Positions 49,043 through 59,742 of a DNA stretch of 60,890 nucleotides are shown piece after piece. Position numbers and translations under genes: made by a program. The notes under the pieces were generated by a model. It was not told where the DNA came from and made no database searches. It saw nothing but the letters and a program-made list of their open reading frames with translations. Numbering within the stretch: the first letter of the stretch is position 1; each line of letters opens with the position of its first letter. Origin of the DNA: Janthinobacterium sp. (GTDB lineage Bacteria > Pseudomonadota > Gammaproteobacteria > Burkholderiales > Burkholderiaceae_D); NCBI GenBank assembly GCA_025356595.1, contig JANXSQ010000412.1, positions 1 to 60,890 of the forward strand, written 5' to 3'.

Positions 49043-50254
49043 CTACATGGCCCCGGCCTCGTGCCATTCGGCGATGACGGCGCGCTCCTGGTCGGTGATC
49101 TGCGTCAGGTTCCCCAGCGGCATGGCCTTTTGCAGCACCACCTGCTGGTAGATCAACTGGCCGCTGGCCTTGATCTGTTCCGGCGTCTCGAACATCAATC
49201 CCTTGGCGGCGCTCGGCATGAGGGTCGGTTTGGCGGCGTGGCATTGCACGCAGCGGGCCTGGACGATGCGCTGCACGGCGTCCATGCCGTGCGTCGCCGC
49301 AGCAGCGGGAGCGCCGGCCGAGGCGTGCCGCTCGACGGATGCCGGGGCGGTGGCCGGCGCGATGCAGGCGATCACCGCCACCAGCAGGCCGATCGCGGCG
49401 GTCGGGAACATCAGATTGTTGACGCCCTTGTGGCGCATGATGAAGAACTGGCGTATCAGCACGCCGGCGAGCATGATCGTCACCAGCACCAGCCAGTTGT
49501 AGGGGGTGTTGTAGGTCATGCTGTAGTGGTTCGACAGCATCGCCAGCAGCACCGGCAGGGTGAAGTAGGTGTTGTGCACGCTGCGCTGCTTGGCGCGCTG
49601 GCCGTGGATGGGGTCGACCGGCAGGCCCGCCTTCATCGAGGCGACGGTGCTGCGCTGGCCGGGGATGATCCAGAAGAACACGTTCGCGCTCATGATGGTG
49701 GCGATCATCGCGCCGACGATGAGGAAGGCGGCCCGGCCGGAGAACAAATGGCAGGCGGCGTAGGCGGCGCCGATCACGTACATGACGATCAGCGCGGCCA
49801 GCAGTTTTTCCCGGGTGCGCAGCAGGCGGCAGGCGCAGTCGTAGACCAGCCAGCCGACGACCAGGAAGGCCAGGGCCAGCATCACGGCGAGGCCCGGCGC
49901 CAGGGCGGCGACGCTCGGATCGATCAGGAAGACCTTCGGATTGAACAGGTAGAGCACCGAGAACAGCGCGAAGCCGGACAGCCAGGTGCTGTACGATTCC
50001 CAGTAAAACCAGTGCAGATCGTCGGGCAGGTCGCGCGGCGCGCCCAGGTATTTTTGCGGGTTGTAGAAGCCGCCGCCGTGCACGGCCCACAGTTCGCCGC
50101 CGACGCCCTTGTCCTTGAGCTCCTTGTCCTTGGGCGCACGCAGGCTGTTGTCGAGCCAGACGAAGTAGAACGAGGAGCCGATCCACGCTATCGCGACGAT
50201 CACGTGCAGCCACCGCAACAGCAGGTTGGCCCAATCCAGAATATACCCTTGCAT
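49043..50254 (-). CDS. puuD: Urate hydroxylase PuuD (membrane, cytochrome c domain)
   Basis: PuuD converts urate to 5-hydroxyisourate in the membrane. The 403-residue protein has about eight transmembrane helices in the N-terminal 300 residues (starting YILDWANLLLRWLHVIVAIA, then WIGSSFYFVWLDNSLR). A C-terminal cytochrome c domain carries the haem site CVQCH (near residue 335) and a downstream Met. This links urate oxidation to the respiratory chain rather than to free oxygen. It is 46 bases from uraH, which makes the next enzyme. Confidence 0.93.
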   Translation of the reverse strand: MQGYILDWANLLLRWLHVIVAIAWIGSSFYFVWLDNSLRAPKDKELKDKGVGGELWAVHGGGFYNPQKYLGAPRDLPDDLHWFYWESYSTWLSGFALFSVLYLFNPKVFLIDPSVAALAPGLAVMLALAFLVVGWLVYDCACRLLRTREKLLAALIVMYVIGAAYAACHLFSGRAAFLIVGAMIATIMSANVFFWIIPGQRSTVASMKAGLPVDPIHGQRAKQRSVHNTYFTLPVLLAMLSNHYSMTYNTPYNWLVLVTIMLAGVLIRQFFIMRHKGVNNLMFPTAAIGLLVAVIACIAPATAPASVERHASAGAPAAAATHGMDAVQRIVQARCVQCHAAKPTLMPSAAKGLMFETPEQIKASGQLIYQQVVLQKAMPLGNLTQITDQERAVIAEWHEAGAM

Positions 50255-50300
50255 ACGCCTGTCTCTTTCTATTTTATGGTGGTCTTGATGGCGGCAGGGG

Positions 50301-50654
50301 TCAGCTGCCGCGGTAGGTCGAATAGCTCCACGGGCTGACCGTCAGCGGCACGTGGTAGTGCGCCGCCGCGTCGGCCACGCCGAAGCGCAGCGTGACGATG
50401 TCGAGGAAGTTCGGCTGCGGCAGCGCCACGCCGAGGGCTGCGAAGTAGGGGCCGACGTGGAACTCGAGTTCGTAGACGCCGGCCAGCAGCGCCGCGCCCT
50501 CCAGCAGCGGCGCGGCGCAGCGGCCGTCCGGCCCGGTCCGGGCGCTACAGATGAAAGTGCGCGCGGCGCCGTCGATGCGGTGCAGCTGAATCTGAACGTC
50601 GTTGCCCGGTCTGCCGTGCGCAGTGTCCAGGACGTGGGTGCTTAAACGGCCCAT
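50301..50654 (-). CDS. uraH: 5-hydroxyisourate hydrolase
   Basis: A transthyretin-like hydrolase that opens 5-hydroxyisourate to OHCU. The 117-residue protein has the N-terminal LSTHVLDTAHGRPG and the C-terminal signature tetrapeptide YRGS. The frame is open upstream through the operator, but ATG 50654 gives the family start. It is the first gene of the uraH-puuD-lysR transcript. Confidence 0.95.
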   Translation of the reverse strand: MGRLSTHVLDTAHGRPGNDVQIQLHRIDGAARTFICSARTGPDGRCAAPLLEGAALLAGVYELEFHVGPYFAALGVALPQPNFLDIVTLRFGVADAAAHYHVPLTVSPWSYSTYRGS

Positions 50655-50745
50655 ATGGTCTCCAAGGTGGGAAGGCGCTTGACGCCTCTGATTGTCCAGC
50701 CGCGCGGCGCCATCGCCGGGTGCCGCGCGTTTTAGATATTCATTA

Positions 50746-50757
50746 ATTGTATACAAT
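50746..50757. promoter_or_regulatory. GntR-type operator ATTGTATACAAT, site 3
   Basis: A perfect 12-base palindrome containing TTGTATACAA, 92 bases before uraH. It is followed on the plus strand by TTGACG (50763), as at site 2, although no plus-strand gene follows here. It is the strongest of the three sites. Confidence 0.78.
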
Positions 50758-50886
50758 AAGTGTTGACGATATTATGCCGCAGTGTGGTCCGTGTCAACCG
50801 GGAATTCGCTCTTTCCCGGCCGCGGGCGGGAAAAACGGCGCGCCGTGCCACAGCGCCCGACGCCGCGCCGGTGATCTCGTCCAGGC

Positions 50887-52317
50887 TTATCCGGCCGCCG
50901 CGGGCCACACCTCGGCGATGCGCAGCAGGTTGGTGCTGCCCGGTTCGCCGAAGGGCATGCCGGCCGTGATGGCCACCTGCTCGCCGGCCCTGGCGAAGCC
51001 TTCCTTGAGGGCCGTGCGGCAGGCCAGGGCCACCATGTCGTCGACGCTGTGGACGTCGCCGCCTACGCTCGAATGCACGCCCCAGACCAGGGCCAGGCGG
51101 CGCGCCGTGGCGCGGTTCGGGGTGATGCTGAGGATGGGCGCCGAGGGCCGCTGGCGCGCCGCGCGCAGGCTGGTGTGGCCGGAGGTGGTGTAGGTGACGG
51201 TGGCGACCGCGCCGACGATCTGCGTCACGCTGCGCAGCGCGGCGCAGATGGCGTCGCCCTTGTTCGACAGCGGCGGCGGGTGCTGGGCGTCGATGATGTC
51301 GCGGTACAGGGGATCCTGCTCGACTTCGGCGATGATGCGGTTCATCATCGCCACCGCCTGCAGCGGGTAGGCGCCGCTGGCCGATTCGGCCGACAGCATG
51401 ACGGCGTCGGCGCCGTCGTAGATGGCGCTGGCGACGTCGGACGCCTCGGCGCGCGTCGGCACCGGCGCCGTGATCATCGATTCGAGCATCTGCGTGGCGA
51501 TGATGACCGGCACGCCGTGTATCCGGCAGCTGCGCAGGATGCGCTTCTGCGCGCCCGGCACCTGCTCCGGCGGCAGTTCCACGCCCAGGTCGCCGCGCGC
51601 CACCATGACGGCGTCCGAGGCATGGACGATGGCGTCGAGCTGGCGCAGCGCGGCCGGTTTCTCCAGCTTGGCCAGCACGCCGGCGCGCCCGCCGATCAGG
51701 GCGCGCGCTTCGCTGACGTCCTCGGGCCGCTGCACGAAGGACAGCGCGATCCAGTCGGCACCCATGTCCAGCGCGAAGGCCAGGTCGCGCCTGTCCTTCT
51801 CGGTCAGGGCGGGGATGGGCAACACCGCGTCGGGCACGTTGACGCCCTTGCGGTCGGACAGAACTCCGCCGTTGACGACGCGGGTGCGGATGCGGGCGGC
51901 GTCGCTGTCGAGCACTTCGAGGCGCAGCTTGCCGTCGTCGAGCAGCAGCGACTGGCCGGCCGCGATGACGGCGAACAGTTCGGGATGCGGCAGGCAGACG
52001 CGGCGCGCGTTGCCGGGCGCGCTATCCCGGTCGAGGCTGAATTCCTGGCCCGCCTGCAGGGTCACTTTGCCGACCTCGAACTGGCCGATGCGCAGCTTGG
52101 GGCCCTGCATGTCGGCCAGCACGGCGATCGGCCGGCCGATGTCGCGCTCGATGTCGCGCACGATGTCGTAGCGGGCCTGGTGGTCGGCGTGCGTGCCGTG
52201 GCTGAAGTTGAAACGGAAGACATCGGCGCCGGCCTCGAACAGCGCCAGGATGGTGGCGCGGTCGGAGCTGGCGGGGCCGAGGGTGGCGACGATTTTTGCG
52301 TGACGGAGACGGCGCAT
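50887..52317 (-). CDS. pyk: Pyruvate kinase
   Basis: Converts phosphoenolpyruvate and ADP to pyruvate and ATP. It has 476 residues with the ADIQGP-like ADMQGPKLRIG loop, the MVARGDLGVELP signature and ATQMLESMI. It lies downstream of glxK on the same strand (126-base gap), so it can carry glycerate-derived carbon to pyruvate. Start ATG 52317; an upstream in-frame TTG is less likely. It is probably the PykA/PykF-type enzyme of the glyoxylate cluster, with another pyk likely elsewhere. Confidence 0.94.
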   Translation of the reverse strand: MRRLRHAKIVATLGPASSDRATILALFEAGADVFRFNFSHGTHADHQARYDIVRDIERDIGRPIAVLADMQGPKLRIGQFEVGKVTLQAGQEFSLDRDSAPGNARRVCLPHPELFAVIAAGQSLLLDDGKLRLEVLDSDAARIRTRVVNGGVLSDRKGVNVPDAVLPIPALTEKDRRDLAFALDMGADWIALSFVQRPEDVSEARALIGGRAGVLAKLEKPAALRQLDAIVHASDAVMVARGDLGVELPPEQVPGAQKRILRSCRIHGVPVIIATQMLESMITAPVPTRAEASDVASAIYDGADAVMLSAESASGAYPLQAVAMMNRIIAEVEQDPLYRDIIDAQHPPPLSNKGDAICAALRSVTQIVGAVATVTYTTSGHTSLRAARQRPSAPILSITPNRATARRLALVWGVHSSVGGDVHSVDDMVALACRTALKEGFARAGEQVAITAGMPFGEPGSTNLLRIAEVWPAAAG

Positions 52318-52443
52318 GGTGTTTTTTTCGATCGTAAGAGGAGAGGGGGCGAAGTTCAAGCCAGGGGCCGGAGCCGGAGCCCGGCCCCGGCGGGAGCGGG
52401 CCCGGGGCCGGTTTGTGCTTGCGCTGCGGCTGGCCGGCCCGGA

Positions 52444-53712
52444 CTACAGGATCAGGATGGCGCGGAAGTCGTTGACGTTGGTGCGCGTCGGCCCGCTGAC
52501 GATCAGATCGTCGAGCGCTAAAAAGAAGCCGTAGCCGTCGTTGTTTTCCAACATAGACTTGGGGCGGATCTGCTGGCGTTCGGCGCGCGCCAGCGAATCC
52601 GGGCCGTACAGCGCGCCGGCGTTGTCCTCCGAGCCGTCGATGCCGTCGGTGTCGCAGGCCAGCGCGTAGATGTCGGGGTGTCCATCGAGCGCGACGGCGA
52701 GGGCGAGCAGGAACTCGGCGTTGCGCCCGCCGCGTCCCGTGCCGCGCACGGTGACGGTGGTTTCGCCACCCGACAGCAGCAGGCAGGGCCGCTCGAAGGG
52801 CTGGCCGCGGGCGTGCACCTGGCGCGCCAGCGCGGCGTGGACCAGGGCGACGTCGCGCGCCTCGCCCTCGATGCCGTCGGACAGGATGTGGGTCGTCACG
52901 CCGGCCGCGCGCGCCGTGCGGGCGGCCGCCTCCAGCGCGTCCTGGGCGACGGCGATGATGTGGTGTTCATTGCGGGCGAAGCGCGCGTCGTGCGCCGTCG
53001 GCGTCGCGCCGGCGCCGCTGCGCAAGTGCTCGGCGATGTTCTCCGGCACCTCGATCGCGTATTTTTTCAGGATCGCCAGCGCCTGCTCGCATGTGCTGTC
53101 GTCGGGCAGCGTCGGGCCGCTGGCGATGGTGGCGGCGTCGTCGCCCGGCACGTCCGAAATGAGCAGCGTCACCACGCGCGCCGGCGCGCAGGCCAGGGCC
53201 AGGCGGCCGCCCTTGATGGCCGACAGGTGCTTGCGCACGCAGTTCATTTCGCCGATGGCGGCGCCGCTTTTCAGCAGCGCCTTGTTGACGGCCTGCTTCT
53301 GCGCCAGCGTGATGCCGGGCGCCGGCAGCGCCAGCAGGGCCGAGCCGCCGCCGGTGATCAGGCAGATCACCAGATCGTTTTCGGTCAGGCCGGCGACCAT
53401 CTCGAGGATGCGCCGCGCGGCCGCCTGGCCGGCTTCGTCCGGCACCGGATGGGCCGCTTCGACCACCTCGATGCGGCGGCAGTCGGCGCCGTGGCCGTAG
53501 CGGGTCACGACCAGGCCGCTCAACTCGCCCTGCCAGTGCTGCTCGACGACCTGGGCCATGGCGGCGGCGCCCTTGCCGGCGCCGATCACCAGCGTGCGGC
53601 CCTTGGCGGGCGGCTGCGGCAGGAAGGCCGGCAGGCGGCTTGCGGCGCCGACGGCGTCGAGCGCGCTGTCGTACACGGCGCGTAGAAACTGCTTGGGATG
53701 GGACGGTGTCAT
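52444..53712 (-). CDS. Glycerate 2-kinase (MOFRL family)
   Basis: A 422-residue enzyme of the GckA/TtuD family (DUF4147 plus C-terminal MOFRL domain) that phosphorylates D-glycerate to 2-phosphoglycerate. Some members are annotated as hydroxypyruvate reductase TtuD. Motifs LVIGAGKGAAAMAQV, LITGGGSALLALPAPG and the MOFRL block GGETTVTVRGTGRGGRNAEF are intact. It follows glxR by 15 bases, completing the path from glyoxylate to glycolysis. Confidence 0.92.
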   Translation of the reverse strand: MTPSHPKQFLRAVYDSALDAVGAASRLPAFLPQPPAKGRTLVIGAGKGAAAMAQVVEQHWQGELSGLVVTRYGHGADCRRIEVVEAAHPVPDEAGQAAARRILEMVAGLTENDLVICLITGGGSALLALPAPGITLAQKQAVNKALLKSGAAIGEMNCVRKHLSAIKGGRLALACAPARVVTLLISDVPGDDAATIASGPTLPDDSTCEQALAILKKYAIEVPENIAEHLRSGAGATPTAHDARFARNEHHIIAVAQDALEAAARTARAAGVTTHILSDGIEGEARDVALVHAALARQVHARGQPFERPCLLLSGGETTVTVRGTGRGGRNAEFLLALAVALDGHPDIYALACDTDGIDGSEDNAGALYGPDSLARAERQQIRPKSMLENNDGYGFFLALDDLIVSGPTRTNVNDFRAILIL

Positions 53713-53727
53713 GCTGGCGCTCCCGGT

Positions 53728-54615
53728 TTACGCCGCGGCGATCTGGTGGTTCGACATGATCTCGATGGCGCGGCACAGCGCCGAGTGGTCCATGCCGCCC
53801 AGGCCGTGCGCGGCGCAGCAGTTCATCAGCTCCTGCGCGGTGGCGGTGTTGGGCAGGGCGATGCCGAGCGCCTTCGCGCCCTGCAGCGCCAGGTTCAGAT
53901 CCTTCTGGTGCAGCTCGATGCGGAAGCCCGGATTGAAGGTGCGCTTGACCATCCGCTCGCCGTGCACTTCCAGGATGCGCGAGGCGGCGAAACCACCCAT
54001 CAGCGCCTGGCGCACCTTGGCCGGATCGGCGCCGGCCTTGGAGGCGAACAGCAGCGCCTCGGCCACCGCCTGGATGTTCAGCGCGACGATGATCTGGTTG
54101 GCCACCTTGGTGGTCTGGCCGTCGCCGTTGGCGCCGACCAGGGTGATGTTCTTGCCCATCAGTTCGAACAACGGCAAGGCCGTGTCGAAGGCCGCCTGCG
54201 GGCCGCCGACCATGATCGTCAGCGAGGCCGCCTTCGCGCCCACTTCACCGCCCGACACCGGAGCGTCCAGATAGTCGCACTGCAGGGCGTTGATGCGCTG
54301 GGCGAATTCCTTGGTGGCGATGGGCGAGATGGAGCTCATGTCGATGACGAGCTTGCCGGCGCTGAGTCCGGCGGCCACGCCCTCGTCGCCGAACAGCACG
54401 GCCTCGACATGCGGCGTGTCCGGCACCATGACGATGACGATGTCGGCCCGCTTCGCCACTTCGGCGCCGGAGGTGCAGACGGTGGCGCCGCCTTCGATCA
54501 GGCTGAAGGGGGGATTCTTATGGTCGAACAAATACAGTTTGTGGTCGCCCTTTTGCAGGTTTTCCGCCATCGGCGCGCCCATGATGCCCAGTCCGATAAA
54601 GCCGATTTTTGCCAT
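53728..54615 (-). CDS. glxR: 2-hydroxy-3-oxopropionate (tartronate semialdehyde) reductase
   Basis: A 295-residue NADH-dependent beta-hydroxyacid dehydrogenase reducing tartronate semialdehyde to D-glycerate. The dinucleotide motif GFIGLGIMGAPMA is at the N-terminus, the substrate motif DAPVSGGEVGA at about 120, and the catalytic lysine in TTKVANQ. Operon order gcl-hyi-glxR-glxK. Confidence 0.96.
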   Translation of the reverse strand: MAKIGFIGLGIMGAPMAENLQKGDHKLYLFDHKNPPFSLIEGGATVCTSGAEVAKRADIVIVMVPDTPHVEAVLFGDEGVAAGLSAGKLVIDMSSISPIATKEFAQRINALQCDYLDAPVSGGEVGAKAASLTIMVGGPQAAFDTALPLFELMGKNITLVGANGDGQTTKVANQIIVALNIQAVAEALLFASKAGADPAKVRQALMGGFAASRILEVHGERMVKRTFNPGFRIELHQKDLNLALQGAKALGIALPNTATAQELMNCCAAHGLGGMDHSALCRAIEIMSNHQIAAA

Positions 54616-54672
54616 GATAGTTCTCCTGAAAGTGAATGAATGATTGACTGAGTGAGCGTGTGCGGGTGTGGC

Positions 54673-55452
54673 TCAGAGGCCGTGCGCGGCGCGCCAGTCC
54701 AGGCCGGCCAGGGTGGCGCCGCGCGGCTTGTACTCGCAGCCTATCCAGCCCTCGTAGCCCAGGGTGTCGAGCAGTTCGAACAGGTAGCGGTAGTTGATTT
54801 CGCCGCTGCCCGGTTCTCCCCGGCCCGGATTGTCGGCCAGTTGCACATGGCCGATCAGCGGCAGATTGGCCTTGATGGTGTTGGCCAGTTCGCCCTCCAT
54901 TCGCTGCATGTGATAAATGTCGTACTGGACGAAGAGATTGTCGGAGCCCGTCGCGGCGATCAGCTCGAGGGCCTGCGCCGTGCCGGACAGGAAGAAGCCG
55001 GGAATGTCGAAGGTGTTGATCGGTTCGATCAGCAGGCGGATGCCGGCCTGCTTCAGGGTGCCGGCCGCGTAGGTGAGGTTGGCGACCAGGGTCTGCTGGG
55101 CGCGCTCGGCGCTGACGCCGGGCGGCAGGATGCCGGCCAGGCAGTTCAACTGCGTGACGCCGAGCGCCTTGGCGTAGACGATGGCGTCGGCCACGCCCCG
55201 GCGGAATTCATCGACCCGGTCCGGGTGGCAGGCGATGCCGCGTTCGCCCCGCTCCCAAGCGCCGGCCGGCAGGTTGTGCAGCACCAGTCGCAGCTGGTGG
55301 GCGTCGAGCTGGGCGGCGATGTCGGCGGCCGGATAGGCGTAGGGGAAGAGGAATTCCACGCCCTTGAAGCCGGCGTGCGCGGCGGCCGCGAAGCGCTCCA
55401 TGAAGGGCACTTCGTTGAACAGCATGGTCAGATTGGCTGCCAGTTTGGTCAT
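54673..55452 (-). CDS. hyi: Hydroxypyruvate isomerase
   Basis: A 259-residue xylose-isomerase-like TIM barrel that interconverts hydroxypyruvate and tartronate semialdehyde. Conserved metal-site segments include LIEPINTFDIPGFFL, QYDIYHMQRMEG and IGHVQLADNPGRGEPG. The ATG at 55452 has AAAGGATCC nearby; 13 bases separate it from gcl. Confidence 0.96.
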   Translation of the reverse strand: MTKLAANLTMLFNEVPFMERFAAAAHAGFKGVEFLFPYAYPAADIAAQLDAHQLRLVLHNLPAGAWERGERGIACHPDRVDEFRRGVADAIVYAKALGVTQLNCLAGILPPGVSAERAQQTLVANLTYAAGTLKQAGIRLLIEPINTFDIPGFFLSGTAQALELIAATGSDNLFVQYDIYHMQRMEGELANTIKANLPLIGHVQLADNPGRGEPGSGEINYRYLFELLDTLGYEGWIGCEYKPRGATLAGLDWRAAHGL

Positions 55453-55465
55453 GATGGATCCTTTC

Positions 55466-57241
<1,776 letters not shown>

Positions 57242-57269
57242 GATGCTCTCTCCTGTTGTGGTTGCTATT

Positions 57270-57284
57270 CGATGAAATACATCG
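57270..57284. promoter_or_regulatory. LysR-box-like palindrome between gcl and lysR
   Basis: CGATG-AAATA-CATCG is a perfect interrupted palindrome 29 bases from the gcl start. A second, ATAC-CTGAT-GTAT, is at 57334-57346, close to the lysR start. Both fit the LysR-type interrupted palindrome and may be the activation and autoregulation sites. Confidence 0.55.
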
Positions 57285-57375
57285 TAATGCGAAACATAAA
57301 GTTTGATAAGGGGACAAAAAATCGTATTATTCGATACCTGATGTATTGAATCGATGTCGCCGGAAGGGCTGGAAA

Positions 57376-58284
57376 ATGGACAAGCTGAAGCAGATCGAAG
57401 CCTTCGTCGACGTCGTCGAACATGGCAGCCTGGCGCGCGCGGCGCTGGGGCAGAACATCACGCCGGTGATGCTGGGGCGGCGCATCGACGCGCTGGAAAA
57501 GCGCCTCGGCGTCAAGCTGATGCACCGCAGCACGCGGCATCTGCGCCTGACGGAGGAGGGCACGGTCTTCCTCGACCACTGCAAGACCCTGCTCAGCGAC
57601 CTGGACAACGCCGAGAAGATCATTTCCGAGGGCCGCCACAAGGCCACCGGGCATCTGGTGGTGTCGGCGCCGGCCGCCTACGGGCGCATGCACGTGGCGC
57701 CGCACGCGCCGGGCTTCCTGGCCGAGCATCCGGACGTGAAGATTTCGTTCAACCTGACCGACCGCGTGGTCGACCTGGTGCGCGAAGGCTACGACGTGAG
57801 CATCCGCATCGGCGGCGCGATCGATCCCAGCTTCGTCGCCATCAAGCTGGCCAGCAACCGCCGCGTGGTGTGCGCGACGCCCGACTACCTGCGCCGCAAG
57901 GGCGTCCCGCGTACCCTGGACGACCTGGAAAAACACAACTGCCTGGCCTTCAATCTGCAGGGCGGACAGCAGCGCGGCTGGTACTTCCAGCACAACGGCA
58001 AGCCGGTGACGATGCGCGTCGAGGGCGACCTCGATTGCAACGACGGCGAGCTGCTGCACCGCTGGGCCAGCGAGGGCCTGGGACTGGCGTGGCGCTCGAC
58101 CTGGGAGATCCAGGCGCAACTGGCGGCGGGCGAGCTGATCACCGTGCTCGACGACTACGCCCTGCCGGACTACAACATCATGGCCGTGTATCCGCAGCAG
58201 CGCCACCTGCCGGCCAAGGTGCGTTTTTTCGTCGAGAAACTGAAGACGCTGTATGCGCAGCCGGGGTATTGGATACGCGGCTGA
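57376..58284 (+). CDS. LysR-family regulator of the gcl operon
   Basis: A 302-residue LysR protein with the common N-terminus [20 protein letters not shown] and a full substrate-binding domain. It is divergent from gcl-hyi-glxR-glxK across 134 bases containing two palindromes, so it is the probable activator of glyoxylate use. GGAAGGGCTGG precedes the ATG. Confidence 0.9.
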   Translation: MDKLKQIEAFVDVVEHGSLARAALGQNITPVMLGRRIDALEKRLGVKLMHRSTRHLRLTEEGTVFLDHCKTLLSDLDNAEKIISEGRHKATGHLVVSAPAAYGRMHVAPHAPGFLAEHPDVKISFNLTDRVVDLVREGYDVSIRIGGAIDPSFVAIKLASNRRVVCATPDYLRRKGVPRTLDDLEKHNCLAFNLQGGQQRGWYFQHNGKPVTMRVEGDLDCNDGELLHRWASEGLGLAWRSTWEIQAQLAAGELITVLDDYALPDYNIMAVYPQQRHLPAKVRFFVEKLKTLYAQPGYWIRG

Positions 58285-58613
58285 GCGCGCCGGCGGTGGT
58301 CGGACTCTGGTAAACTGCGCTCATCTGTTACGTTTTTTACACACCGGCACGCCGTACGCCGACACCGCTTTCCATCCTGGAGCGGCGCCGGGTCAGACGG
58401 CCCTGTGCGCGGCTGGTGCGTAAAAATCGTGGCTGAATGTACCGTTTCCAAGCGCTGCCATCATGCAGGTCAGCAGAACATGTCGAGGTGCGTCACGGCG
58501 GGCCGGATCGGCCGCCTGCTTGCGTTCATGCGCGCGGTTTTTCCCGCGCGGCCTCCCCGTCTCTTGCTGTCCCATGCCATGGCGGCGCCCTTCGCTATCG
58601 CCTAAAGGATGCC
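58285..58613. other. 329-base gap upstream of the last operon
   Basis: The short open frames have no ribosome sites and no recognisable product. Presumably it holds the promoter of the acyl-CoA-dehydrogenase-like operon; a TAAACT near 58311 is a weak -10 candidate. Confidence 0.45.
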
Positions 58614-59732
58614 ATGACTTATCTGCAAAAACTCGACACCATCGTCAACGCCACCATCATGCCGGCGGCGCAGGCCACCGACCGCGACGCGCTGTTCCCG
58701 CGCGCCGCCATCGACGCGCTGGGCGCGGCCGGGCTGCTCGGCCTGGTCAGCGACAAGGAGGTCGGCGGCATGGGCCTCGGCCTGGCCGAGGCCGCGCAAG
58801 TGATCGAGCGCATCGCCAAGGCCTGCCCGTCGACGGCGATGGTCGTCTGCATGCACTTTTGCGCCAGCACGGTGCTGGAGAAATTCGGCGACATCGCGGT
58901 GCGGCGCGACATCGCGGCCGGGCGCCATCTGAGCACCCTGGCCTGGTCCGACAGCGGCTCGCGCAGCCACTTCTGGGCGCCGGTCGGCACGGCGCGCGCC
59001 GACGGCGACGGCGTGCTGCTGGACGGCAGCAAGACCATGGTCACCTCGGCCGGCGAGGCCGACTCCTATGTCTGGTCGACCAAGCCGCTGGCCGGCGAGG
59101 GCGCGAGCACCCTGTGGTTGCTCGCCAGCGACACGGCCGGCATCAGCGAAGCGAAATTCTTCGACGGCATGGGCTTGCGCGGCAACCGTTCCTCGCCGCT
59201 GACGGCGCAGGCGGCGCGCCTGCCCGCCGCCGCGATGCTGGGCGCCGACGGCGGCGGCTTCGACATCATGATCGGCACCGTTCTGCCGCTCTTCGCCACC
59301 CTGATCGCATCGTGCTCGATGGGCCAGATGGAGGCCGTGCTCGAGGCATCCTGCGCCCATGTGAGCGCCAGCAAGCTCGAGCACCTGGGCAGCGCCCTGG
59401 CCGACCTGCCGACCATCCGCGCCTACCTGGCGCGGGCGCGCATCCAGGCCGACATGGTGCGCACCCTGCGCGACGACACGGTGGCGGCGCTGGCCGTGGG
59501 CCGCGCCGACGCGATGCTGCGCGTGATGCAGGTGAAGGCGGCGGCGGCCGAGGCGGCCCTGGAAGTGACCGACACGGCGATGCGGGTCTGCGGCGGCGCC
59601 GCCTTCCGCAAGGACCTCGGCGTGGAGCGCTATTTCCGCGACGCGCGGGCCGCCTCGGTGATGGCGCCGACCTCGGATGTCTTGTTCGATTTCATTGGCA
59701 AGGCCGTGTGCGGCATGCCGGTGTTCGGTTAA
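58614..59732 (+). CDS. Acyl-CoA-dehydrogenase-family flavoprotein
   Basis: A 372-residue protein of the acyl-CoA dehydrogenase fold: an N-terminal helical domain with GLVSDKEVGGMGLGLAEAA, a middle beta domain (STLAWSDSGSRSHFWAPVGT), and a C-terminal helical domain ending MRVCGGAAFRKDLGVERYFRD. The FAD-contact G-G-A-A motif is present. I do not see the usual catalytic Glu in its standard context, so it may be a monooxygenase-like or desulfurising relative rather than a true acyl-CoA dehydrogenase. First gene of a three-gene operon; AAAGGAT precedes the ATG. Confidence 0.82.
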   Translation: MTYLQKLDTIVNATIMPAAQATDRDALFPRAAIDALGAAGLLGLVSDKEVGGMGLGLAEAAQVIERIAKACPSTAMVVCMHFCASTVLEKFGDIAVRRDIAAGRHLSTLAWSDSGSRSHFWAPVGTARADGDGVLLDGSKTMVTSAGEADSYVWSTKPLAGEGASTLWLLASDTAGISEAKFFDGMGLRGNRSSPLTAQAARLPAAAMLGADGGGFDIMIGTVLPLFATLIASCSMGQMEAVLEASCAHVSASKLEHLGSALADLPTIRAYLARARIQADMVRTLRDDTVAALAVGRADAMLRVMQVKAAAAEAALEVTDTAMRVCGGAAFRKDLGVERYFRDARAASVMAPTSDVLFDFIGKAVCGMPVFG

Positions 59733-59742
59733 GGGGGGCGCG

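Noticed and set aside
58395-58605. Small ORFs before the last operon
   Set aside because: They have no ribosome binding site, no family resemblance and mixed codon bias.
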